Source: Caldimonas brevitalea
GTDB lineage: Bacteria; Pseudomonadota; Gammaproteobacteria; Burkholderiales; Burkholderiaceae_C
Direction of reading: 5' to 3'
Length of the DNA stretch: 64,000 bases
Assembly (NCBI RefSeq): GCF_001017435.1
Contig: NZ_CP011371.1
Coordinates: 3,472,001 to 3,536,000 of the forward strand
Part shown: positions 55,877 to 64,000 of the stretch, one piece after another
How positions within the stretch are numbered: the first letter of the stretch is position 1
Layout of the letters: each line of letters begins with the position of its first letter
Made by a program: the position numbers and the translations under genes
The notes under the pieces: generated by a model
The model's input: the letters and a program-made list of their open reading frames with translations, nothing else
What the model was told of the DNA's origin: nothing
Database searches by the model: none

Positions 55877-57079
55877 ATGAGCACCCAACGTCAACGAATC
55901 CGGCTGGTCGCCGCGGCCGCCGCGATGGCGCTGTCGGCCGGCTTCGCCAACACAGCCCTCGCCGCCGAAGCCGGCAAGCTGCTGATCTGGATCAACGGCG
56001 ACAAGGGCTACAACGGCTTGGCCAAGGTCGGCGAGGAGTTCACCAAGCAGACCGGCGTCCAAGTGATCGTCGAGCACCCTGAAGACGCCCCCAACAAATT
56101 CCAGCAAGCCGCCGCCGCCGGCAAGGGCCCCGACATCTGGATCTGGCCGCACGACCGCGTCGGCGAGTGGATCGCCGGTGGCCTGCTGCAGCCGGTCAAC
56201 CCGGGCAAGAAGGTGCAGGCCGACATCGACCCGCTGGGCTGGAAAGCCTTCACGGTGGGCGGGCGCACCTGGGGTTACCCGATCGCGATCGAAGCCGTCT
56301 CGCTGATCTACAACAAGGACCTGGTGCCGACCCCGCCCAAGTCGTTCGACGAGGTCATCGCGCTCGACAAGAAGCTGTCTGCGCAAGGCAAGAAGGCGAT
56401 CCTGTGGGACTACAACAACGCCTATTTCTCGTGGCCGCTGCTGGGCGCCAACGGCGCCTATCCGTTCAAGGCCAAGCCCGACGGCAGCTATGACGCGGCC
56501 GACACCGGCGTCAACAACGCAGGCGCGATCAAGGGCGCCGAGCTGCTGGCCAAGCTGGTCAAGGACGGCGTGATGCCGAAGGGCGCGAGCTATTCCGACA
56601 TGGAAGCCGGCGTCAACCAGGGCAAGGTCGCCATGATGATCAGCGGCCCTTGGGCGTGGGACAACCTGAAGAAGTCGAAGATCAACTTCGGTGTGACCAA
56701 GATCCCGACCGTGGCCGGCAAGAAGGCCACACCCTTCGTCGGCGTGCTGGGCGCCATGGTCTCCAAGGCCTCGCCCAACCGCGACATCGCGGTGGAATTC
56801 ATCGAGAACCACATGCTGACGCCCAAGGGCTTGAAGACCATCGACGCCGACGTGCCGCTCGGCACGCCGGCCAGCAAGGCGTTCTACAGCGAGCTGAAGT
56901 CCAACCCCCACATCCAGGCGACGATGGCCAGCGCGCAAGACGGCGCGCCGATGCCCAACAACACCGAGATGGGCCGCTTTTGGTCGTCGATGAACTCGGC
57001 GCTGCAAAACATCTCCGAGGGCCGCCAGAGCCCGAAGGAAGCGCTCGACGCGGCGGCCAAGCGCATCAGCGCCAAGTGA
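55877..57079 (+). CDS. malE: Maltose/maltodextrin-binding periplasmic protein
   Basis: A 400-residue MalE. The signal peptide ends near residue 29 (NTALA), then [20 protein letters not shown], which matches mature E. coli MalE closely in layout. [21 protein letters not shown] and [19 protein letters not shown] are further hallmarks. It binds maltodextrins in the periplasm and feeds MalFGK. AAAGGAG lies 8 nt before the ATG. A perfect 10-bp hairpin follows the gene. Confidence 0.96.
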   Translation: MSTQRQRIRLVAAAAAMALSAGFANTALAAEAGKLLIWINGDKGYNGLAKVGEEFTKQTGVQVIVEHPEDAPNKFQQAAAAGKGPDIWIWPHDRVGEWIAGGLLQPVNPGKKVQADIDPLGWKAFTVGGRTWGYPIAIEAVSLIYNKDLVPTPPKSFDEVIALDKKLSAQGKKAILWDYNNAYFSWPLLGANGAYPFKAKPDGSYDAADTGVNNAGAIKGAELLAKLVKDGVMPKGASYSDMEAGVNQGKVAMMISGPWAWDNLKKSKINFGVTKIPTVAGKKATPFVGVLGAMVSKASPNRDIAVEFIENHMLTPKGLKTIDADVPLGTPASKAFYSELKSNPHIQATMASAQDGAPMPNNTEMGRFWSSMNSALQNISEGRQSPKEALDAAAKRISAK

Positions 57080-57113
57080 CCGACCACACGCCGTTCCAGG
57101 CGTGAGCAACAAC

Positions 57114-57140
57114 GCAGCCCGGCGCGCAAGGCCGGGCTGC
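57114..57140 (+). other. Perfect hairpin in the malE-malF gap
   Basis: GCAGCCCGGC and GCCGGGCTGC pair over 10 bp with a 7-nt loop, 34 nt after the malE stop. No T-run follows. In E. coli REP hairpins in the same gap protect malE mRNA and give it higher levels than malF; this hairpin could do the same here. Confidence 0.6.
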
Positions 57141-57190
57141 GCCCCCGATGAGGCGCGGGCGCAGTCGCCGGCTTCGTGAACCTCTGCAAC

Positions 57191-58759
57191 ATGAACCCCT
57201 CTTACGGCTTTCAGCGTTGGGTGGGGCCTGCCGTCGGTCTGGCGCTGGCCCTCGTCTGTCTCTACTTCGTCACGGTCGTGTATGCCGCGGGCGAACTCCT
57301 GCTCGCCGGCACCATCTTGCTGGTGGTGGCGCTGGCCGCCTGGGTCTACAGCTCGCAGCGGCTGTACGCCTACCGCTATCTGTTCCCCGGCATCGCCGCC
57401 GTGGTGATCTTCGTCGTCTTCCCGATTCTCTACACGGTGGCCATCGGCTTCACCAACTACAGCACCAACAACCTGCTGAAGTTCGAGCGCGCGACCGCCT
57501 ATTTCCTCGACGAAACCTACCAGGCCGAAGGCCAGACCTACGGTTTCACGCTGCTGCAGCAAGGCGCCCGCTATCGCGCGCGGCTGGAGGACAGCGACAA
57601 CGACAAGCTCTACCTCACCGGCCCGCTCGACCTCTCGAAAGCCGCAGTCGACGCTGCCGCCGCGGCCAAGGCCGAACATCCCCGTGTGCAAGCCGAGCCT
57701 GCCGCCTCGGCCGCCGCCGCTGCCGCTGGCCAGCCGGTGCAGATCAAGGAACTGATCGCGCTGCAGCCGGCGCTGAAGGCCCTCACCGTCGCGCTGCCCG
57801 ATGGCACCGAAGTGGCGATGACCGGCTTGCGGCAGTTCGGGCCGGTCAAGAAGCTCTACCAGAAGGAAGCCGACGGCTCGCTGGTGAACCAGCAGAACGG
57901 CGAGGTGCTCAAGCCCGACTTCGAGGCCGGCTTCTACAAGCGCCCCGACGGCCAGCCCGTGCCCCCGGGCTTCCAGGTCAACGTCGGCTTTCAGCACTTC
58001 GAGCGCATCTTCACCGACGAAGCCTTTCGCGAACCGTTCTTGCGCATCTTCGGCTGGACCGTGGTGTTCGCCGGCCTGACCGTGCTGTTCGCCGCCTCGC
58101 TGGGCGTGCTGCTGGCGGTGCTGATGAGCTGGGAGGCGCTGCGCTTCAAAGGTGTCTACCAGACCCTGCTGTTTTTGCCCTACGCGGTGCCCGGCTTCAT
58201 TTCGATCCTGGTGTTCAAGGGCTTGTTCAACAACAACTTCGGCGAGATCAACCTGATCCTCGATGCCTTGTTCGGCCTCAAGCCGGCCTGGTTCTCCGAC
58301 CCGTTCCTGGCCAAGGTGATGATCCTGATCGTCAACACCTGGCTCGGCTATCCCTACATGATGGTGGTCACGATGGGCTTGATCAAAGCCATCCCGGCCG
58401 ACCTGTACGAAGCCTCGGCCGTGGCCGGCGCCGGACCGCTGACCAACTTCTTCCGCATCACCGCGCCGCTGGTGCTCAAGCCGCTGACGCCGCTGTTGAT
58501 CGCCGCCTTCGCGTTCAACTTCAACAACTTCGTGCTGATCAGCCTGCTGACCAACGGCCGGCCCGACTTCCTCGACACCAAGGTGCCAGCGGGCACCACC
58601 GACATCCTCGTGTCCTACACCTACCGCATCGCCTTCGAGGACTCGGGGCAGGACTTCGGCCTTGCAGCGGCCATCTCGACGGTGGTGTTCGCGATGGTCG
58701 CGCTGTTGTCGTGGATCAACCTGCGGGCCACCCGCATCACGAAGGAAGAGGCGCGCTGA
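57191..58759 (+). CDS. malF: Maltose ABC transporter permease MalF
   Basis: MalF, 522 residues from ATG 57191 (527 from GTG 57176; neither has a clear Shine-Dalgarno). Hydrophobic helices at the N terminus ([40 protein letters not shown]) are followed by the large periplasmic P2 loop typical of MalF (about 105-270) and the permease core. The EAA loop is [19 protein letters not shown]. It forms the membrane channel with MalG. An Ala-rich insert with about eight alanines sits in P2 ([20 protein letters not shown]). Confidence 0.94.
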   Translation: MNPSYGFQRWVGPAVGLALALVCLYFVTVVYAAGELLLAGTILLVVALAAWVYSSQRLYAYRYLFPGIAAVVIFVVFPILYTVAIGFTNYSTNNLLKFERATAYFLDETYQAEGQTYGFTLLQQGARYRARLEDSDNDKLYLTGPLDLSKAAVDAAAAAKAEHPRVQAEPAASAAAAAAGQPVQIKELIALQPALKALTVALPDGTEVAMTGLRQFGPVKKLYQKEADGSLVNQQNGEVLKPDFEAGFYKRPDGQPVPPGFQVNVGFQHFERIFTDEAFREPFLRIFGWTVVFAGLTVLFAASLGVLLAVLMSWEALRFKGVYQTLLFLPYAVPGFISILVFKGLFNNNFGEINLILDALFGLKPAWFSDPFLAKVMILIVNTWLGYPYMMVVTMGLIKAIPADLYEASAVAGAGPLTNFFRITAPLVLKPLTPLLIAAFAFNFNNFVLISLLTNGRPDFLDTKVPAGTTDILVSYTYRIAFEDSGQDFGLAAAISTVVFAMVALLSWINLRATRITKEEAR

Positions 58760-58782
58760 GGGCGCCCGAAGGAGACACCCAG

Positions 58783-59673
58783 ATGGCCATCGTTCTCGAC
58801 AAGTCGCACCGCTGGCGTGTGGTCGCCGCGCATGCGTTTTTGATCGCACTGGTGTGCGTCGTGATCTTCCCGTTCCTGATGATCTTGTCGATCTCGCTGC
58901 GCCCCGGCAACTTCGCCGCCGGCAGCCTGATTCCCGACCAGATCAGCCTGGAACACTGGAAGCTCGCGCTCGGCTTCTCGTACGTGGACGCCGACGGCCG
59001 CACCGTCAACCCGCCCTTCCCGGTGCTGCTGTGGCTGTGGAACTCGGTCAAGGTCGCCACGCTGTCGGCGCTGCTGATGGTGCTGCTGTCGACCACCGCC
59101 GCCTATGCCTTCGCCCGCATGAAGTTCCGCGGCAAGTCGCAAGCGCTGTCGGCGCTGATGTTGATCCAGATGTTCCCCGCCGTGCTGGCGCTGGTGGCCA
59201 TCTATGCGATCTTCGACCGCATCGGCAACGTGTTCCCGCTGTTTGGCATCGACAGCCATGCGTCGTTGCTGCTCGCATATGCGGGCGGCATCGGGCTGCA
59301 TGTCTGGACCATCAAAGGGTACTTCGACACCATCCCGGCCGAGATCGAAGAGGCGGCCAAGGTCGACGGCGCGTCGCCGTGGCAGGCGTTCCGGCTGGTG
59401 CTGCTGCCGATGGCGGTGCCCATCCTGATGGTCGTGTTCCTGCTCGCCTTCATCGGCGCCATCATCGAATACCCGGTGGCCTCGGTGCTGTTGAGCGAGG
59501 AACGGCGCTTGACCTTGGCGGTCGGCTCGCGGCTGTTCCTCTACGAGCAGCGCTACCTGTGGGGCGACTTCGCGGCTGCCGCGATCCTGTCGGGTCTGCC
59601 GATCACCGCGGTGTTCATCCTGGCCCAGAAATGGATGGTCTCCGGCCTCACGGCCGGCGGCATCAAAGGCTGA
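58783..59673 (+). CDS. malG: Maltose ABC transporter permease MalG
   Basis: MalG, 296 residues, the same length as in E. coli. Six transmembrane helices, first at [20 protein letters not shown]; the EAA loop [20 protein letters not shown] contacts MalK; the C terminus ends [10 protein letters not shown] as in other MalG proteins. AAGGAG precedes the ATG at 58783, 23 nt after malF, and sets the start inside a longer open frame. Confidence 0.95.
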   Translation: MAIVLDKSHRWRVVAAHAFLIALVCVVIFPFLMILSISLRPGNFAAGSLIPDQISLEHWKLALGFSYVDADGRTVNPPFPVLLWLWNSVKVATLSALLMVLLSTTAAYAFARMKFRGKSQALSALMLIQMFPAVLALVAIYAIFDRIGNVFPLFGIDSHASLLLAYAGGIGLHVWTIKGYFDTIPAEIEEAAKVDGASPWQAFRLVLLPMAVPILMVVFLLAFIGAIIEYPVASVLLSEERRLTLAVGSRLFLYEQRYLWGDFAAAAILSGLPITAVFILAQKWMVSGLTAGGIKG

Positions 59674-59736
59674 CCGTCCGGGCTGCCACCAGAGGCGCCA
59701 CAGCGGCGCCCTTCCCTTGTCGTCATCGGGACTTCC

Positions 59737-61479
59737 ATGCGCTACCGTCCGCTCTCGCGCCGCCTGGCCCTGTCGCTGCTGCTCGCCGCCGCGCTGGCCG
59801 GCTGCACCGCCACCCCGCCGGCTCCCGCCGCTGCAACTGCAACTGCTACTGCTGCTGCGCCCGCACCTGCTGTGCCGGTGGCGGTCCCCGGCAGTTTTGC
59901 CGACAACCCCATCGTCTACTTCGTCGTGACCGACCGTTTTCTCAACGGCAACCCGGCGAACGACCATGCTTACGGACGCCAGCGCGACGGCGAGCAGGAC
60001 ATCGGCACCTTCCATGGCGGCGACCTGAAGGGGCTGACGCAGAAGCTGCGCGAAGGATATTTCCGGGCGCTGGGCGTGAACGCCTTGTGGATCACCGCAC
60101 CGTATGAACAGATCCACGGCTGGACCGTCGGTGGGCAGAAAGAGTTCAAGCACTACGCCTACCACGGCTACTACGCGCTCGACTACACGGTGCTCGACCG
60201 CAACATGGGCACCCCGGAGGAACTGCGCGAGATGGTCGACGAGGCGCATGCCCAGGGCATTCGTGTGCTGTTCGACGTGGTGATGAACCACCCCGGCTAC
60301 CTCGACCTGCAGACCGCGCGCGACCTCGGCCTCAAGGTGCTATGGCCTGGCGCGGAGCAGGCGACGCTGCGCGACCAGCACAGCTACATCGACTACAACA
60401 ACTTCGCCTTCGGCGACTGGTGGGGACGCGACTGGGTGCGCGCCGACCTGCCCGGCTACCTTCCAGGCGGGCGCGACGACCTGACGATGCAGGTCGCCTA
60501 CCTGCCCGATTTCCGCACCGATCACCCGGCGCCGGTCAAACTGCCCAAGTTCCTGCGCGACAAGGCCGACACCCGGGCGACAGACCTGCCCGGCACCTCG
60601 GTTCGCGGCTACCTGGTGCACTGGTTGACGCAGTGGGTGCGCGAGTACGGCATCGACGGCTTCCGCGCCGACACGGTGAAGCACGTCGAGCCCGACGCGT
60701 GGCGCGAGCTGAAGGCCGCCGGCGTGAAGGCGCTGGCCGAGTGGAAGCGCGAGAACCCGAGCCGCAAGATCGACGATGCGCCGTTCTGGATGGTGGGCGA
60801 ATACTGGGGCCATGGCGCCCGCCGGAGCGAACTGCACGGGGCGGGCTTCGACGCGATGCTCGATTTCGACTTCCAGCAGCGTGGCGGCCAGTTCGACCAG
60901 CCCGAGGCCTTGTTTGCCGAATACGCCCAGGTCTACGCCGGCCGCCCCGGCTTCAACAACCTGGCCTATGTGTCGTCCCACGACACCACCTTGTTCGACC
61001 GCAGCCGGCTGTTCGCCGCCGGCACCGCGCTGATGCTCGCGCCCGGCGGCGTGCAGATCTACTACGGCGACGAGACCGGCCGCCCCGCCGGCCCCGCCCC
61101 GAAAGGCGACCCGCAGCAGGCGACGCGGTCCGACATGAACTGGGCCGCCATCGACACAGGCCTGCTCGACCACTGGCGCAAGCTGACGCGCTTCCGCGCC
61201 CGCCATGTGGCGCTCGCGCGTGGCGAACACCGCCAATTGCAAGACCGCCCCTACGCCTTCACCCGCCACGATGCCGCCACCGGCGACCGGGTGGTGGTGG
61301 TGATGGGCGTGACGGCCCCGCTGGTACTCGACGTCAGCGGCAGTTTTGCCGAAGGCGAGACCCTGCAGGACGCCTACAGCGGCCGCACAGTGACGGTGCG
61401 CGGCGGCAAGGTGAGCCTGCCCGAGGCACGTTTGGTCCTGCTCGAACGGTGGGCCGCCCCAGCCGCCCGCTCACGCTGA
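59737..61479 (+). CDS. Periplasmic alpha-amylase lipoprotein, GH13 family
   Basis: A 580-residue GH13 enzyme with a lipoprotein signal (LSLLLAAALAGC, Cys23) and an Ala/Thr/Pro-rich linker (24-50) coded by short CTGCAA-type repeats. The catalytic triad is Asp312 (GFRADTVKH), Glu355 (GEYWGHG) and Asp416 (SSHDTT). The motif FHGGDLKGLTQKL and the calcium-site region AYHGYYALDY resemble MalS-like periplasmic amylases. It trims long dextrins entering through maltoporin. It lies 63 nt after malG in the same operon. Confidence 0.9.
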   Translation: MRYRPLSRRLALSLLLAAALAGCTATPPAPAAATATATAAAPAPAVPVAVPGSFADNPIVYFVVTDRFLNGNPANDHAYGRQRDGEQDIGTFHGGDLKGLTQKLREGYFRALGVNALWITAPYEQIHGWTVGGQKEFKHYAYHGYYALDYTVLDRNMGTPEELREMVDEAHAQGIRVLFDVVMNHPGYLDLQTARDLGLKVLWPGAEQATLRDQHSYIDYNNFAFGDWWGRDWVRADLPGYLPGGRDDLTMQVAYLPDFRTDHPAPVKLPKFLRDKADTRATDLPGTSVRGYLVHWLTQWVREYGIDGFRADTVKHVEPDAWRELKAAGVKALAEWKRENPSRKIDDAPFWMVGEYWGHGARRSELHGAGFDAMLDFDFQQRGGQFDQPEALFAEYAQVYAGRPGFNNLAYVSSHDTTLFDRSRLFAAGTALMLAPGGVQIYYGDETGRPAGPAPKGDPQQATRSDMNWAAIDTGLLDHWRKLTRFRARHVALARGEHRQLQDRPYAFTRHDAATGDRVVVVMGVTAPLVLDVSGSFAEGETLQDAYSGRTVTVRGGKVSLPEARLVLLERWAAPAARSR

Positions 61480-61544
61480 AACGGGCAGGACCGCGATGGC
61501 AGCGACCGAAAACATGGTTACAGTGTGGGCAAAGAGCGAATTTC

Positions 61545-63482
61545 ATGCCCGCACTGCACTTGTCCACTTCCCTGTCGGTGCCAGCGCCGGCGCCCGGCGT
61601 CCTGCCCAGCGTCGTCCTGGAGCGTGACGTGGCGACCCACCCGATTCCCTACCCCGAGCCGCGGCTGCTGGCCGACATCGGTGCCACCTACGCCCGTTTC
61701 TGCCTCGAGCAGGTCAGCGGCCGTTTCGACTACGTGACGGTGCTGCCCTGCGCCGACTATCCCGGCTTCATCGCGGTGATGCAGGCCTATCTCGAGTCGC
61801 TGCCGGGCCTCAAGCCACGCCATGCGGCGGTGGCGATCGCCAACCCGATCGAAGGCGATTGGGTGCGCATGACCAACCGCGACTGGGCGTTTTCAATCGA
61901 GGAGGCCCAGCGCGCACTGGGCCTGGCCACGCTGCTGGTGGTCAACAATTTCACTGCACTGGCCATGTCGCTGCCCAAGGTCGGCGCGGAGGGGCGCGAG
62001 CAGGTCGGCAACGGCGAGCCGCAGACCAACGGCGTGATCGGCCTGCTCGGCCCCGGCACCGGCCTGGGCGTGTCCGGGCTGGTGCCGACCGGCGACCGCT
62101 GGACGACACTGGCCACCGAGGGTGGCCATGTGAGCTTTTCGCCGGCCGACGAGCGCGAGCTGAAGGTGCTGACCTACGCGTGGAAGAAGATGTCCCACGT
62201 GTCGGCCGAGCGTCTGGTCTCGGGCCCGGGCCTCGAAATCATCTACCAGGCGCTGACCGAGGCCGAGCCCGACGTCGCGCGCGACCTGAGCACGGCCGAC
62301 ATCGTGCAGCGGGCGATCCAGAAGCTGTGCCCGTGGTGCGCTCAGGCCGTCGACTGCTTCTGCAACATGCTGGGCACCGTCGCCTCCAACCTGGCGCTGA
62401 CGCTGGGCGCCACCGGCGGCATCTACATCGGCGGCGGCATCGTGCCGCGGCTGGGGAGTGCCTTTCTGGCGTCGGGGTTCCGCCAGCGTTTCGAGGCCAA
62501 GGGCCGTTTTTCAGGCTACGTGTCGCGCATCCCGACCTACGTGCTGACGGCCGAGAACTCGGTCTTCCACGGCGTCTCGTCGCTGCTGGCCGAGCATGTG
62601 CCGGCGCACGAGGGCGGCAATCCGCTGATGGAGCGGGTGCGCGTCGCGCGCAACAGCCTGTCGCCGGCCGAGAAGCGCGTCGCCGACGTGGTGCTGGAGA
62701 ACCCGCGCACGGTGCTCAACGACGCCATCGCGGTGATCGCGCAAATGGCCGAGGTGAGCCAGCCGACGGTGATCCGTTTTTGCCGGTCGCTGGGCTTTCA
62801 GGGATTGGCTGATTTCAAGCTCAAGCTCGCGTCCGGGCTGACCGGCAACATCCCCGTGCAGCGGACGCAGGTGCGCCGCCAGGACGCGACGCCCGATTTG
62901 TGCGCCAAGGTGCTCGACAACACCATCTCGGCCATCGTGCAGTTCCGCGAGTCGCTCAATGTCGACGCGGTCGACCGGGCCATCACGATCCTGCGTGACG
63001 CCAAGCGGGTCGAGTTCTATGCGATGGGCAATTCGGCGGTGGTGGCGGTCGACGCCCAGCACAAGCTGTTCCGCTTCCGCATCCCGTCGGTGGCCCACAC
63101 GGATGCGTCGATGCAGACGCTGGCCGCCGAGTTGCTGGGCCCGCAGGACGTTGCAGTGTTCATCTCCAGCTCCGGTCAGCCGCCCGAGCTGGTGCGCGCG
63201 GCCGGCATGGCGCACGAGCGCGGCGCCGCCGTCATCTGCATCACCTCCAGCAAGTCGCCGCTGGCGCGCAAGGCCACCGTGTGCGTGCCGGTCGACCATG
63301 GCGAGGAAGGCTCGACCTTCATCTCGATGATCTCGCGCATCCTCCACCTGCTGGTGGTCGACATGGTGTCGGTCGGGGTGGCGATGCGCCGCGAGACCGG
63401 CGGCAACGTGCCGCGCCTGGGAAGCCCGGGCGAAGGCGGGAGCGCCGGCGCGCCGGGCGTGCTGATCTCGCACGTCGTGTAG
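61545..63482 (+). CDS. Glucokinase-like domain fused to RpiR/HexR regulator, kinase site degenerate
   Basis: A 645-residue fusion. Residues about 38-350 are glucokinase-like; 362-445 form the RpiR helix-turn-helix (MAEVSQPTVIRFCRSLGFQG); 485-620 are the SIS sugar-phosphate domain (EFYAMGNSAVVAVD; ISSSGQPPELV). Such fusions occur in Burkholderia, where the kinase motifs are intact. Here the phosphate loop reads DIGATYAR instead of DIGGTNAR and the catalytic NDF is NNF (Asn135). The sugar-binding EGGH (Glu192, His195) and SAER (Glu222) remain. This suggests a sugar sensor rather than a kinase, with activity supplied by glk at 49666. HexR-type sites lie upstream of the same operon. Start ATG 61545, weak Shine-Dalgarno. 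Confidence 0.9.
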   Translation: MPALHLSTSLSVPAPAPGVLPSVVLERDVATHPIPYPEPRLLADIGATYARFCLEQVSGRFDYVTVLPCADYPGFIAVMQAYLESLPGLKPRHAAVAIANPIEGDWVRMTNRDWAFSIEEAQRALGLATLLVVNNFTALAMSLPKVGAEGREQVGNGEPQTNGVIGLLGPGTGLGVSGLVPTGDRWTTLATEGGHVSFSPADERELKVLTYAWKKMSHVSAERLVSGPGLEIIYQALTEAEPDVARDLSTADIVQRAIQKLCPWCAQAVDCFCNMLGTVASNLALTLGATGGIYIGGGIVPRLGSAFLASGFRQRFEAKGRFSGYVSRIPTYVLTAENSVFHGVSSLLAEHVPAHEGGNPLMERVRVARNSLSPAEKRVADVVLENPRTVLNDAIAVIAQMAEVSQPTVIRFCRSLGFQGLADFKLKLASGLTGNIPVQRTQVRRQDATPDLCAKVLDNTISAIVQFRESLNVDAVDRAITILRDAKRVEFYAMGNSAVVAVDAQHKLFRFRIPSVAHTDASMQTLAAELLGPQDVAVFISSSGQPPELVRAAGMAHERGAAVICITSSKSPLARKATVCVPVDHGEEGSTFISMISRILHLLVVDMVSVGVAMRRETGGNVPRLGSPGEGGSAGAPGVLISHVV

Positions 63483-63494
63483 CGCGCGGCGCCC

Positions 63495-63520
63495 CGCGGC
63501 CGCCGTACCTGGCGGCCGCG
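63495..63520. terminator. Strong hairpin between convergent genes
   Basis: CGCGGCCGCC and GGCGGCCGCG form a perfect 10-bp stem with a 6-nt loop, between the glucokinase-HexR fusion and the decarboxylase gene. No T-run on either strand; probably a bidirectional 3' structure. Confidence 0.55.
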
Positions 63521-63528
63521 ACGCCGCC

Positions 63529-64000
63529 TCAGTCCTGCTTCACGCAGTCGACGTAGTACACACCTTCGCCGGTGTCGTCGATCTCTTCCACCAGCCCGTG
63601 CACGTCGGTGTCGAAGCCCGGGAACTTGCGGTTGAACTCGCGTGCGAAGCGCAGGTAGTCGACGATCTTCTTGTTGAAGCGTTCCCCCGGGATCAGCAGC
63701 GGGATGCCCGGCGGGTACGGCGTCAGCAGCGAGGTCGTCACCCGGCCTTCGAGCAGATCGATCTCGACCCGCTCGGTCTCGCGGTGGGCGATGCGCGCAT
63801 AGGCGTCGCTCGGCTTCATCGCCGGGTGCAGGTCAGACAAATACATGTCGGTGACCAGCCGCGCGATGTCGCTCTTGGCGTACATCTCGTGGATGCTCTG
63901 GCACAGGTCGCGCAGGCCGACGCGCTCGTAGCGCGGCTGCTGCGCGCAGAACTCCGGCAGGATGCGCCACATCGGCTGGTTCTTGTCGTAGTCGTCCTTG
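63529..64000 (-). CDS. Orn/Lys/Arg decarboxylase, C-terminal part
   Basis: The last 156 codons of a PLP-dependent ornithine/lysine/arginine decarboxylase of the large bacterial class (about 750 residues); the 5' part lies right of the window and the frame stays open to position 64000. The conserved C-terminal segment SLLTPYPPGIPLLIPGERFN is unmistakable, as is the preceding AMKPSDAYARIAHRETERV. Members make putrescine, cadaverine or agmatine. Which substrate is used cannot be told from this end. It could supply the polyamines that the cluster at 8.7-22.6 kb degrades, though the two are far apart. Confidence 0.9.
   Translation of the reverse strand, partial: KDDYDKNQPMWRILPEFCAQQPRYERVGLRDLCQSIHEMYAKSDIARLVTDMYLSDLHPAMKPSDAYARIAHRETERVEIDLLEGRVTTSLLTPYPPGIPLLIPGERFNKKIVDYLRFAREFNRKFPGFDTDVHGLVEEIDDTGEGVYYVDCVKQD

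Overview
The window is a stretch of a GC-rich beta-proteobacterial chromosome, most likely order Burkholderiales (Sphaerotilaceae/Comamonadaceae-like). The basis is gene order (thrS-infC-rpmI-rplT-pheST and rimP-nusA-infB-rbfA-truB-typA), strong third-position GC bias, and a glucokinase fused to an RpiR/HexR-type regulator. I saw no rRNA, tRNA, CRISPR array, phage genes or intact insertion sequence.

Layout. 1-6.2 kb (minus strand): translation block thrS, infC, rpmI, rplT, pheS, pheT (pheT is cut by the window edge). thrS is preceded by a threonine-rich leader peptide and a terminator/antiterminator pair, and infC appears to start at ATC. 6.4-8.6 kb (minus): isocitrate lyase and an Lrp/AsnC regulator, each with striking palindromic operators. 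8.7-22.6 kb (plus): a polyamine catabolism and uptake cluster. It has an omega-aminotransferase, gamma-glutamylputrescine oxidase, hydrolase and synthetase (PuuB/D/A), an SpuC-type putrescine aminotransferase, PotFGHI ABC transporter, an outer-membrane porin-like protein and a PuuC-type aldehyde dehydrogenase. 22.7-23.7 kb: an EamA exporter. 23.9-32.2 kb (plus): an orphan type VI secretion island with VgrG, a DUF6484-type protein, DUF2169 adaptor, degenerate ketosynthase, PAAR-like/HNH nuclease effector, beta-propeller putative immunity protein and a TIGR02270-type protein. This order resembles the Pseudomonas aeruginosa vgrG1b-tse7 locus.

32.4-39 kb: heme peroxidase lipoprotein, DoxX-like membrane protein, dusA, a 3-hydroxyisobutyryl-CoA hydrolase and a second EamA transporter. 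39-47.6 kb (minus): rimP-nusA-infB-rbfA-truB-typA, with a structured leader. 47.8-48.6 kb: fabI. 48.7-50.6 kb (minus): a catalytically intact glucokinase followed by a SHOCT-domain protein. 51.4-63.5 kb (plus): malto-oligosaccharide uptake and breakdown: maltoporin, alpha-glucosidase, MalK, MalE, MalF, MalG, a periplasmic alpha-amylase lipoprotein and a glucokinase-HexR fusion. The window ends inside an Orn/Lys/Arg decarboxylase gene on the minus strand.

How they work together. Periplasmic amylase, porin and MalEFGK bring in maltodextrins, the alpha-glucosidase frees glucose, and the stand-alone glucokinase phosphorylates it. The fused glucokinase-HexR has lost the catalytic Asp and part of the phosphate loop but keeps the sugar-binding residues. 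Between glk and the maltoporin lie four 15-bp elements of the TGTA-N7-TACA type expected for HexR. Together these suggest a kinase-dead sugar-sensing repressor that controls its own operon. Most regulatory observations (attenuators, operators, a MITE-like 166-bp palindrome between maltoporin and alpha-glucosidase) come from reading the sequence directly and have not been tested.
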